This document shows, one piece after another, positions 42,741 to 51,234 of a stretch of DNA of 64,000 bases. The stretch is from Synechococcus sp. CS-1330 (GTDB lineage: Bacteria; Cyanobacteriota; Cyanobacteriia; PCC-6307; Cyanobiaceae): positions 62,001 to 126,000 of the forward strand of contig JAHLYR010000002.1 of NCBI GenBank assembly GCA_025128025.1, read 5' to 3'. The translations under genes and the position numbers were made by a program. Within the stretch, counting starts at the first letter, position 1; each line of letters begins with the position of its first letter. The notes beneath the pieces were generated by a model. It saw only the letters and a program-made list of their open reading frames with translations, made no database searches and was not told the DNA's origin.

Positions 42741-44138
42741 ATGTTGCGAGTCGCGGTTGTGGGTGGCGGCCCCAGTGGATCCTGTGCAGCTGAGGTGCTT
42801 GCCAAGGCTGGTATTCAAACCTGGATTTTTGAGCGCAAGCTCGACAACGCTAAGCCTTGCGGTGGCGCCATTCCGCTTTGCATGGTGGAAGAATTCGACC
42901 TGCCTGAGTCGATCATCGACCGCAAGGTGCGGAACATGAAGATGATCTCCCCCTCAAATAGAGAGGTAGATATTAATTTGGAAAATGAGAATGAATACAT
43001 TGGCATGTGCCGTAGAGAGGTTATGGACGCCTTTCTCCGCAACCGATCTGCAGAACTAGGTGCCCAGCTCGTGAACGGCTTGGTTACCAAAATCGATACT
43101 GGTGTCAACCGACAGGGCCCTTATACCCTTACCTACTCCGATTATGCCGCTGGAGAAGCAACTGGAGTAACCAAGACTCTAGAAGTTGATTTGATTGTGG
43201 GGGCTGATGGAGCCAATAGTCGAGTTGCCAAGGCTATGGATGCCGGTGACTACAACGTAGCCATCGCCTTCCAGGAGCGCATCAGACTGCCTGCCGAGGA
43301 GATGAAGTACTACGAAAACTTGGCTGAGATGTATGTGGGTACTGATGTATCTCCAGACTTTTATGCCTGGGTGTTTCCCAAGTACGACCACGTAGCGGTT
43401 GGTACTGGAACCATGCAACAAAACCAAGGGCTGATCAAGGGACTCCAAGAGGGCATCCGTGAACGGGCCAAAAAACGGCTGGTTAACGGCGAAGTAATCA
43501 AGGTCGAAGCTCATCCGATTCCGGAGCATCCCCGCCCCCGTCGGGTGGTTGGCCGCATGGCTTTAGTTGGTGATGCTGCTGGCTATGTCACCAAGAGCTC
43601 TGGCGAGGGCATTTATTTCGCAGCCAAAAGTGGTCGCATGTGTGCCGAGCAGATTGTGGAATCCAGTGCTGGTGGTAGCAAGGTGCCTACCGAGGCAGAT
43701 CTTAAAAAATATCTGAAGAAATGGGATCGCCAATACGGCGCTACCTACAAGGTGCTTGAGATACTCCAAAATATTTTCTACCGAAACGATGCTGCTCGCG
43801 AAGCATTTGTCGAGATGTGCGACGACAAGGACGTGCAGCGCCTCACCTTTGACAGTTACCTCTACAAGCGGGTGGTGATGATGAATCCGTGGCAGCAGTT
43901 GAAACTGACGCTGCTTACCCTAGGTTCGGTACTTAGGGGCAATGCCCTCGCTCCCCAGGGCTACAAGCCGGTGGATAGCGCTGTGCGAGGCGAAACTGAA
44001 GTTAATGCCATGCTGGCGGTCAGCACCATCAAAGGTGGTATCAAGGTGGGTGTGAAATCACGCAAAACCGAAACCACCACTGCAGACAACGCAGAGCCTG
44101 AACAGGATCGCGAACCGGCCCTGGCCGGAAAGGATTGA
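42741..44138 (+). CDS. chlP: geranylgeranyl diphosphate/chlorophyll reductase ChlP
   Basis: This flavoprotein reduces the geranylgeranyl chain to phytyl for chlorophyll and tocopherol. The 465 residues have the FAD fold VAVVGGGPSGSCAAEVL, the ChlP-specific KPCGGAIPLCMVEEF, VGADGANSRVAKAM and the second FAD motif LVGDAAGYVTKSSGEG. ATG 42741 is chosen because the family starts MLRVAVVGGGP. The region from about 42,940 to 43,800 is visibly richer in A+T than its neighbours. It faces the desaturase gene. Confidence 0.96.
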   Translation: MLRVAVVGGGPSGSCAAEVLAKAGIQTWIFERKLDNAKPCGGAIPLCMVEEFDLPESIIDRKVRNMKMISPSNREVDINLENENEYIGMCRREVMDAFLRNRSAELGAQLVNGLVTKIDTGVNRQGPYTLTYSDYAAGEATGVTKTLEVDLIVGADGANSRVAKAMDAGDYNVAIAFQERIRLPAEEMKYYENLAEMYVGTDVSPDFYAWVFPKYDHVAVGTGTMQQNQGLIKGLQEGIRERAKKRLVNGEVIKVEAHPIPEHPRPRRVVGRMALVGDAAGYVTKSSGEGIYFAAKSGRMCAEQIVESSAGGSKVPTEADLKKYLKKWDRQYGATYKVLEILQNIFYRNDAAREAFVEMCDDKDVQRLTFDSYLYKRVVMMNPWQQLKLTLLTLGSVLRGNALAPQGYKPVDSAVRGETEVNAMLAVSTIKGGIKVGVKSRKTETTTADNAEPEQDREPALAGKD

Positions 44139-44173
44139 TTCTCAGCTGTTACTTGTTTCAGCAGCTAATTGGT

Positions 44174-45325
44174 TTAGGAATTTCCAACGCTCATATTGGC
44201 TTCTGCCAATGTGAGCAATTTTTTTGCCTCTGAATTCCACAGAACGTATCTAAAGCTGCTGGGGAAATCTTTAAGGCTCAATCGCGGACATTCTGCCAGT
44301 AGCACTGCATTGGCTTCGTGGCAGGCCCGCAGGCGGTAATTAGGAATTCTTTCGCAGAGATGATGAATGCTGTGGAAGGAGATGTCTGCCCAAAACCAAT
44401 TTAGGAGTGCTGGCATTTCCAAATTACTACTACCCTCTAGGGCGCCGCGCTGATAATCCCAACCTTCGCTGCCACTTGCATAGGAGTCTGCAAAATTATG
44501 TTGAACGAAAAAGATGCAGAGAAATAAAGCTGAGGATAAAGTCATCACAAATAGGTAGCAGCTCCAAAACAAGCCATGGCCAAGCCATGATCCCATCAGC
44601 CACCAGCTAGTGAGTACAACCAAATTATTAGCAAACAGATCTATGCACTCAGCGGATGTATACCAATGGCTGGAGCGAAAATTACGACTTAACGTTGGCA
44701 GTTCGGCAAGACCGGCTAGTCCCTTTTGGCCTAGGTGGGATGCCATAGATGCCAGCCACTCAGATACACCCAGCAAAAGCACAATCCTTGGCCGTATCAG
44801 CAGGTAGTAGCAACCGCCTGGAAATAGCATCAGAGGGTGGCGACTAAGTCCATAAAACCAGCGTTGGCGCGGTGACAAGGCCAAGTAGTCGCTCAGGGTC
44901 AGCAGCGCAGAGGGGCCCCGGTAGCGCTCCCAGTTGCCGTTGTGTTTGTGGTGAAAAGCGTGGCCGCGGGACCAGGGGTGTTGGGGGATTGCATTTAAGC
45001 AACCCAGGAGAAAACCAACGGCCCTGTTCAACCAGCGAGTTTTGAAGAGCGATTCGTGGCCGCAATCGTGCATTAGCGCGAATGAGCGTGCCGAAAACAG
45101 GACTAGCAGCAGCAGCACTGGCAACAGCAGTAGCCGTAGGCCAGCCCCGGCGGCGGCGAGCGCCGGCACTAATGCCCAAAGCAGGGCTGTCGGGATGAGG
45201 GTATTGATTAACTGCCAGCTGGCGATGCGGTCATCGCCTTGGCGGAAGGCTTCGAGCTGAAAATCTCGGCGCCGCGGTGAAATGGGCGACGAGGAGGCCG
45301 GCAGTGATGGAAGCAAACTCAACAA
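44174..45325 (-). CDS. membrane fatty-acid desaturase-type protein
   Basis: The 383-residue membrane protein has the three histidine boxes of di-iron desaturases: HDCGHESLF (about 86), HHKHNGNWE (about 125) and HSIHHLCERIPNYRL (C-terminal). Four or more hydrophobic segments surround them. The pattern is closest to acyl-lipid desaturases of the omega type, but carotenoid hydroxylase/ketolase-like roles use similar boxes. The N-terminal extension is Ser/Pro rich. It is a lone gene convergent with chlP, 35 bases between the stops. Confidence 0.85.
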   Translation of the reverse strand: MLSLLPSLPASSSPISPRRRDFQLEAFRQGDDRIASWQLINTLIPTALLWALVPALAAAGAGLRLLLLPVLLLLVLFSARSFALMHDCGHESLFKTRWLNRAVGFLLGCLNAIPQHPWSRGHAFHHKHNGNWERYRGPSALLTLSDYLALSPRQRWFYGLSRHPLMLFPGGCYYLLIRPRIVLLLGVSEWLASMASHLGQKGLAGLAELPTLSRNFRSSHWYTSAECIDLFANNLVVLTSWWLMGSWLGHGLFWSCYLFVMTLSSALFLCIFFVQHNFADSYASGSEGWDYQRGALEGSSNLEMPALLNWFWADISFHSIHHLCERIPNYRLRACHEANAVLLAECPRLSLKDFPSSFRYVLWNSEAKKLLTLAEANMSVGNS

Positions 45326-45383
45326 TGAACCCCAATTTGAACAGGCATTTAGGTCGCCAACAGTCCTAGAGCCTATGGGGATC

Positions 45384-47549
45384 TCATCCCACGATGCGAC
45401 TGAAGTCAGCTAATACGGAAGCCTGATTGCGCAGCACCGCTAGCAAATGGAGACGGTTGCTGCGTACCGCTCCATCTTCAGCCATCACCATCACGCTTTG
45501 CTCGCCGTCAAAGAAAGCCGCCAAGGCTGGGGCGCCAGCCGAAAGCCCCCTAGCCAAGTTGCGATAGCGATCATGGGCGCTACTGGTGGCGATGGGCTCA
45601 AGCTTGTTGAGCACCGCCAACATGGCTGCCTCACTGCTTTTTTCAAACAGATCAGGATCGACTACTGCCGCGGCACTGAGCACGCTGCTTGGCAGATCGG
45701 CCTGGTTTGCAAGCCGCGCCGCCCGTGTAACTACCGCCTGCACCGCTGCCAACTGGCCAGAGCTGCGCAGCTCCATAAGCAGGGCAACTCGTAGCCGGGC
45801 ATCCTCTGGATCGGACAGCACCCGCCCTTGATCACCTTTGTTACCAGCCACCGCTTGCACTAGGTCGAGATCCATTCCGCCTTCCTCAAGCAGGCTCACC
45901 AGCCGCTGGCACAGGAAGTCGGCGAGCTCACTGGTTAATTCTTCCGCATCAACGGCGTAGTGAGGCAGCAGCTCAGCCCAGTGCTGGCAGGAACGCTGCA
46001 ACAGGGCGAGCAGATCCAAGCGCCAGCCCTTCTCCCACAAAATCTGCAGCATGCCTTGGCCCGCTCGGCGCAGGGCGTAGGGATCGGAGGAGCCGGTGGG
46101 ACGTTCGCCCTTGGCGTAAATGCTTAAGAGCAACTCCAGGCGCTCAGCCAGGGCGACAACAGCTCCTGCCTCGGAGCTGGGTAGGGCGTCGCCGGCGCCA
46201 CGAGGCAAGTAATGCTCCAGCACAGCCAGGCCTACCTGATGGGGCTCTCCCTCTGCCACCAGGTATTTGCCCCCCATTGCTCCCTGCAGCTCTGGGAATT
46301 CACCCACCATCTGGCTGACAAGGTCGTGTTTGCACAGATGGGTCGCCCGACGGGCATGGCTGCCGCAGCTGGAGGAAAGCTCGAGCTGCTCAAGCAGGAC
46401 GTCTGTGCACCATTCGAGCCGCTCCGTGCGATCGAGCAGGGAGCCCAGGCCCTCAGCGAAGGTGACCCGCTCTAGCTGAGATCTGCGATCAATACTGGCG
46501 ACATTGCGGTCAGCCCGTACAAAGAATTCAGCGTCGGCGAGTCGAGCCTTCAGCACCCGCTCGTTGCCACGCGCCACGCTGGCAGCGGCTTCGGGCAGGG
46601 CGTTGCTGACGCACAAAAAGCGTGGCAGCAAGCTTCCTCGGGCAGCAAGGGCTAGCGGATCAAGGTTGTGGCCCTTTGCATATAGAGGCACATAGCGTTG
46701 GTGCGCGCGCATCACGGTGCTGAGCACCTCGGCCGGCAGGCCTAAATAGTGCTCGTCGAATTGACCCTGCAGCAGGGTGGGCGATTCGACAAGGTCAATC
46801 AGTTCCTGGAACAGCTTTTCCGGTAGATCGGCCTCGGCGTTGTGGGTTGAGGCTGCAGCTTCAACGGCGCTGCGGATAACGGCTCCACGGCGATCGCGAT
46901 CAACCTCCACACCCGCGGCGGCCAGCAGATCGGTGTAGGCCTCGGCGCTAGGGATGGTCACGCTGGCCTGATGCAGGCGATGGCCCCGGCTCTCCCTGCC
47001 AGCCGTGACGACCGGATCACTGCCAGCAAGGCTTACGGGCACCAGCTCAGCATCGAGCAGGGCCACAAGCCACCGCACTGGCCTGGAGAAGCGACTCTCC
47101 CCCTCCCCCCAGCGCATGAAGCGGCGTCCCTGCAGGGCCTCAAACCAAAGGGGAACCTGGGTTGCCAGCACATCGGTGGTGGGCTGCCCTGGTTCGAGGC
47201 AGCGGGCAAACAAAAATGGCCCCTTGGATGTGTCACGAATTTCCAGGGCCTCGGGGGCAACGCCACAGCGTTTGGCAAAGCCAAGGGCTGCAGCAGTTGG
47301 TTGGCCATCCTTGAGGGCCTGGGCCTGGGGAGGCCCCTTGCGCTCCTCCTCCAGATCTGGCTGACGATGCGGCAGCCCAGTCACGCTGACCACCAACCGG
47401 CGGGGTGTACTTGTGCAGTAAACGCGCTCGTGACTGAGCCTCAAGGTGCCCAGATCGCGGCGCACCAGCTGCTCCAGCTGGGGCAGGGCTAGCCGCGCAA
47501 AATCGGCCGGTAGTTCCTCAGTGCCGATTTCGAGCAAAAAAGTCGACAC
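45384..47549 (-). CDS. glyS: glycyl-tRNA synthetase beta subunit
   Basis: This is the large subunit of the bacterial alpha2-beta2 glycine enzyme. From GTG 47549 the protein begins STFLLEIGTEELPADFA after the initiator; it has 721 residues. Conserved blocks include LVESPTLLQGQFDEHYLGLP (core VESPTLLQG), FLCVSNA, ARLADAEFFVRADR and TFAEGLGSLLDRTERL, and a C-terminal DALR-like anticodon domain. The alpha subunit is not in the window. It is divergent from sir. Confidence 0.95.
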   Translation of the reverse strand: MSTFLLEIGTEELPADFARLALPQLEQLVRRDLGTLRLSHERVYCTSTPRRLVVSVTGLPHRQPDLEEERKGPPQAQALKDGQPTAAALGFAKRCGVAPEALEIRDTSKGPFLFARCLEPGQPTTDVLATQVPLWFEALQGRRFMRWGEGESRFSRPVRWLVALLDAELVPVSLAGSDPVVTAGRESRGHRLHQASVTIPSAEAYTDLLAAAGVEVDRDRRGAVIRSAVEAAASTHNAEADLPEKLFQELIDLVESPTLLQGQFDEHYLGLPAEVLSTVMRAHQRYVPLYAKGHNLDPLALAARGSLLPRFLCVSNALPEAAASVARGNERVLKARLADAEFFVRADRNVASIDRRSQLERVTFAEGLGSLLDRTERLEWCTDVLLEQLELSSSCGSHARRATHLCKHDLVSQMVGEFPELQGAMGGKYLVAEGEPHQVGLAVLEHYLPRGAGDALPSSEAGAVVALAERLELLLSIYAKGERPTGSSDPYALRRAGQGMLQILWEKGWRLDLLALLQRSCQHWAELLPHYAVDAEELTSELADFLCQRLVSLLEEGGMDLDLVQAVAGNKGDQGRVLSDPEDARLRVALLMELRSSGQLAAVQAVVTRAARLANQADLPSSVLSAAAVVDPDLFEKSSEAAMLAVLNKLEPIATSSAHDRYRNLARGLSAGAPALAAFFDGEQSVMVMAEDGAVRSNRLHLLAVLRNQASVLADFSRIVG

Positions 47550-47631
47550 GGCGTCAGGGCAACACAAGACGACTGTATTGAACGCCGTTCGCTAACTTCA
47601 TTGGCGTGCCGAGCGTTGTGCCAAGGACCTG

Positions 47632-49368
47632 ATGCCCGAAGTCAAGCCGGCCGCCTCCAAATTTGAGCAGCTCAAGGCCAGTAGTGGCCACCTCAAAGAG
47701 CCATTGCTGACGGAGCTCGGCAACGACTCCGCCAATTTCACGGAAGGTGCTGTCCAGATCCTGAAGTTTCACGGCAGCTACCAGCAGGACAACCGCGAAA
47801 ACCGGCGCAAGGGCGCCGAGAAGGATTGGCAGATGATGCTGCGATTGCGCAATCCCGGTGGGCGGGTCCCGGGGCCCCTCTTTCTGGCCATAGACGAGCT
47901 TGCCGACCGGCTAGGTAACGGCAGCCTGAGGGTCACCACTCGCCAGGCATTTCAAATGCATGGCGTCCGAAAGGAGAACCTCAAAGAGGTAATCGGCACG
48001 ATCGTGCGCGAGCTGGGCTCGACCCTGGCGGCCTGTGGCGACATCAACCGCAATGTGATGGCGCCGGCAGCACCCTTTGAAAAGGGGGCATACCCCGCTG
48101 CGCGCAAGCTTGCCGACGACATCGCTGATTTGCTTTCTCCCCAGGCGGCTGAGGGTTCCTACCTCGACCTCTGGGTTGATGGTGAGCTCAGCTACAGGAT
48201 CAAGCCCAGCCCGGCGGTAGCCAAAATCAAGGCACTGCAGCAGGAGGGTGCCGTTTTTAGCGGTGATGCGGCCGAACCGCTCTATGGCGACACCTACCTC
48301 CCCCGAAAATTCAAGGTTGCCGTCACCGTTCCCGGCGACAACTCGGTAGACCTGTTGACCCAGGACATCGGCTTGGTGCTGTTCTGTGACCCCCAAGGCA
48401 GCCCCCTCGGCTGCAACGTTTACGTAGGTGGTGGCATGGGCCGCACCCACAACAAGGAGGAGACCTTCGCTCGTACAGCAGACCGCCTCGGGTATGTGGC
48501 CTATGGGCACGTGCTTGAACTGCTGCAGGCGATCGTGGCCCTACAGCGGGACCATGGCGACCGGGAACAACGGCGCCATGCCCGCATGAAGTATTTGATC
48601 CACGACCGGGGCGTGGATTGGTTCCGTCAGGAGCTTCAGGAGCGCTACTTCGCCCACCCGATTAAAGGGATGCGGCTAGAGCCAAAAAACAAGCTCGAGG
48701 ATTACCTCGGCTGGCATCGCCAGAGCCGTGGCCTTTGGTTTGTGGGCCTACCAGTGCTGTGCGGACGCCTATCCGGTGAGCTCAAGAGTGGTTTACGTCG
48801 ACTGGTCGACACCTACAAGCTCGAGGTGCGACTCACCCCCAACCAGGATCTGCTGCTCTGCAACATCGGCACCGCCCAGCGCTCCACCATCCGCGCTGCC
48901 CTGGCTGGGCTTGGCATCAATGCACCGGAAGCACCTGCCCCACTGCAGCGCCACGCCCTGGCCTGTCCGGCCCTGCCCCTATGTGGTCTCGCTGTTACGG
49001 AAGCTGAGCGCATCCTGCCAAGCGTGCTGGAGCGGCTGGAAGCCCAACTGCAGCGCCTGGAGATTTCCCGATCGGTGCTAGTGCGCATCACCGGCTGCCC
49101 CAATGGCTGCGCGCGCCCCTACATGGCTGAGATCGGCCTGGTTGGCAGTGGTGTTGACCAATATCAGTTGTGGCTGGGGGGCACGCCCAACCTCAGCCGA
49201 TTAGCGGAGCCCTACCTAGAGAAGATGCCGCTGGAGGATCTAGAAACCACCCTTGAACCCTTGCTGAAGGCCTGGCAGAGCGCCGGCGGCCGCCGCAGCT
49301 TTGGCGATTTTGTGGTCAAGAGTGGCCGTGACACCGTGCAGCAATTGCTGGAAGCAGGGGCTGGCTGA
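47632..49368 (+). CDS. sir: ferredoxin-sulfite reductase
   Basis: This siroheme/[4Fe-4S] enzyme reduces sulfite to sulfide with six electrons from ferredoxin. The 578 residues include TTRQAFQMHGVRKENLKEVI, which distinguishes sulfite from nitrite reductase, and NVYVGGGMGRTHNKEETF. The cluster/siroheme cysteines are ALACPALPLCGLA and GCPNGCARPYMAE, in the usual C-x5-C...C-x3-C order. It is divergent from glyS with 82 bases between. Confidence 0.95.
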   Translation: MPEVKPAASKFEQLKASSGHLKEPLLTELGNDSANFTEGAVQILKFHGSYQQDNRENRRKGAEKDWQMMLRLRNPGGRVPGPLFLAIDELADRLGNGSLRVTTRQAFQMHGVRKENLKEVIGTIVRELGSTLAACGDINRNVMAPAAPFEKGAYPAARKLADDIADLLSPQAAEGSYLDLWVDGELSYRIKPSPAVAKIKALQQEGAVFSGDAAEPLYGDTYLPRKFKVAVTVPGDNSVDLLTQDIGLVLFCDPQGSPLGCNVYVGGGMGRTHNKEETFARTADRLGYVAYGHVLELLQAIVALQRDHGDREQRRHARMKYLIHDRGVDWFRQELQERYFAHPIKGMRLEPKNKLEDYLGWHRQSRGLWFVGLPVLCGRLSGELKSGLRRLVDTYKLEVRLTPNQDLLLCNIGTAQRSTIRAALAGLGINAPEAPAPLQRHALACPALPLCGLAVTEAERILPSVLERLEAQLQRLEISRSVLVRITGCPNGCARPYMAEIGLVGSGVDQYQLWLGGTPNLSRLAEPYLEKMPLEDLETTLEPLLKAWQSAGGRRSFGDFVVKSGRDTVQQLLEAGAG

Positions 49369-49393
49369 GCCGTGCTAGCACGCCTGCGCCAGA

Positions 49394-50116
49394 TCAGCTA
49401 AGCCTGGAACTGGCCGAATCCCCTACCCGTCCATAACAGGCCTCCCTGGCGCCGCTACGCCAGGCCCATAGCTGATCCCCCCAGCTGAAGTGCCACCACT
49501 CGTTGGGGTGCTGCTCAAATCCGGCCCCGGTCATCACCCTGGCTAGCAACTGGCGGCGCTGGTGCCAGGTAGCGGCAGGGCTGCAGGAATCGGCCAAGGC
49601 GGCGGCTTGATGAAATAAGGGTTCGGAAACCCTGCCAATTGCATCGATCTCTCCCCCCATCGCCAGGGCCTGGCCGCCAGCATCTGCCAGGGTGAGATCC
49701 ACGGCAGCTCCGGTGCTGTGGGGTGGTGGGGTGGCCGGATCATCGCTGGGAGGGGCCCAGAAGCGGCCCACGGCGGCCTCTGCCCGATCTCGCTCGGGGG
49801 AGGGATGGTCGGGGTTGATGCCGATTCGACCACACTCGGTTACTAGGGAGTGGCGCACCATGAAGCGCTGCACGGCAACAGGCCTCCAGGCATCAAAAAT
49901 CGCCAAGCTCCAGCCAGGCTGCTGCTTCTGCAGCGCTTGCTGGGCTTGCAGCAGGCGGGAGACCACCCCCTGCCGCAACCGAAATGGCGATGCAGCAGGC
50001 CCATAGGGCGCTCCCAGGGCTGCGTAGGGATGGGGTTCAAGCCGCAGCAAGGCCGTTGGAATTTCCTGCAACGGCTCATAAACCTCAGCAATCGGAATGG
50101 AGTTCCAGGGGCGCAA
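49394..50116 (-). CDS. VanX-family D-Ala-D-Ala dipeptidase
   Basis: The zinc dipeptidase has the VanX/DdpX motifs in order: SLAIFDAWRPVAVQRF, HSTGAAVDLTLADAGG (zinc His and Asp), and NEWWHFSWGDQLWAW (catalytic Glu and zinc His). It probably recycles D-Ala-D-Ala from wall turnover. The start is uncertain. TTG 50116 gives the expected RPWNSIPIAEV end and leaves 117 bases for the sigma-factor promoter; GTG 50266 would add 50 unsupported residues and overlap the divergent sigma gene. It ends 25 bases from the sir stop. Confidence 0.87.
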   Translation of the reverse strand: MRPWNSIPIAEVYEPLQEIPTALLRLEPHPYAALGAPYGPAASPFRLRQGVVSRLLQAQQALQKQQPGWSLAIFDAWRPVAVQRFMVRHSLVTECGRIGINPDHPSPERDRAEAAVGRFWAPPSDDPATPPPHSTGAAVDLTLADAGGQALAMGGEIDAIGRVSEPLFHQAAALADSCSPAATWHQRRQLLARVMTGAGFEQHPNEWWHFSWGDQLWAWRSGAREACYGRVGDSASSRLS

Positions 50117-50233
50117 GGGGGCTGAGGTCAGGCTTTGCCATTCAACCTGGGCAGCAAAGCCAGAGGTGGCCGGCAGATCACGGCATCCAGCCCTTAAGGT
50201 TTCGAAACTCTGACGCCCACCCAGACCTCGCCC

Positions 50234-51226
50234 ATGCCCACTCGCTTCGTTTTGAGCGGCGATCACCCCCTAGATGGCAGCCATGGTCGGGATTTGTTGC
50301 GCTCCTACATGCGCGACATCAGCAGGGTACCGCTGCTGAGCGCTGAGCAGGAGATCACCCTTGGGCGCCAGGTTCAACAACTTGTCGCCCTCGAGGAGGT
50401 TCGCGAGGAGCTCACCTTGAGGGCTGGCGGGATTGCCCCTAATGACCAGCAGCTGGCTGTTGCTGCCGATCTAGCAATAGATGAGCTTCAAGCCCGGATC
50501 CGCGATGGCAGGCAGGCCAAGGAAAGAATGGTGTCGGCGAATCTGCGCTTGGTGGTGTCAATCGCCAAGAACTACACCAACAGCAGCTTTGAGCTGGCAG
50601 ATCTGATCCAGGAGGGCACGATTGGGCTGGTGCGAGGCGTGGAAAAATTTGATCCCAGTCGTGGATACAAGTTTTCTACCTACGCCTACTGGTGGATTCG
50701 GGAGGGCATTACCCAAGCAATCAAGAACAAGAGCCGCACGATTCGCCTACCAGCCCCAATCACGGCCTCCCTCAGCAAACTCAAACGCTGCCAGCGGGAG
50801 CTAAGCCAGGTACTAGGTCGTCCGCCCAGACTGCATGAGCTTGCATCAGCCGCAGGCATGACTGAACTGGACGTAGAGGAGCTGATGTTTCGAGCTGTAA
50901 AGCCGCTCAGCTTCGATTACACCACAGCTGAAGGGGAAGCCATTAATCTGCTTGACAAGGTAGCCTGCGACGGGGTACAGCCAGATCAATTAGCACTAGA
51001 AAATTGCCTCAAGAGCAATATTCGTAAGTTGCTGGATCAGCTGCCTGAACAGGAAGCCCAATTACTGAAGATGCGTTACGGCATCGACCAGGAGACGGCT
51101 TTGAGCTTGTCAGCGGTGGCCCGCCAACTTGGTATCACCCGTGATACTGCTCGCGGGCTAGAGCGTCGGGCAGTTGCTTCCATGCGCGATTTATCAGGGC
51201 AGGTTTCCGACTACCTATCCGCCTAG
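50234..51226 (+). CDS. group 2 RNA polymerase sigma factor (sigma-70 family)
   Basis: The 330-residue sigma factor has region 1.2 (DLLRSYMRDISRVPLLSAEQE), region 2 with KERMVSANLRLVVSIAKNY and FSTYAYWWIREGI, region 3 (RLPAPITASLSKL, LGRPPRLHELA) and region 4 with the helix-turn-helix SAVARQLGITRDTARGLERRA. It lacks the long acidic region 1.1 of the principal SigA, placing it among the non-essential group 2 factors used in light, nutrient and stress responses. The subgroup (SigB to SigE) is not certain. It ends 8 bases before the recG stop. Confidence 0.93.
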   Translation: MPTRFVLSGDHPLDGSHGRDLLRSYMRDISRVPLLSAEQEITLGRQVQQLVALEEVREELTLRAGGIAPNDQQLAVAADLAIDELQARIRDGRQAKERMVSANLRLVVSIAKNYTNSSFELADLIQEGTIGLVRGVEKFDPSRGYKFSTYAYWWIREGITQAIKNKSRTIRLPAPITASLSKLKRCQRELSQVLGRPPRLHELASAAGMTELDVEELMFRAVKPLSFDYTTAEGEAINLLDKVACDGVQPDQLALENCLKSNIRKLLDQLPEQEAQLLKMRYGIDQETALSLSAVARQLGITRDTARGLERRAVASMRDLSGQVSDYLSA

Positions 51227-51234
51227 CTAGGTGG

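Noticed and set aside
42741-44138. Recent horizontal transfer of chlP because of its higher A+T
   Set aside because: chlP is a core photosynthesis gene with normal family motifs; local codon bias is a sufficient explanation.
49394-50116. Vancomycin-resistance cluster
   Set aside because: Only VanX- and VanY-like hydrolases are present, 7 kb apart, without VanH, VanA or a two-component system.
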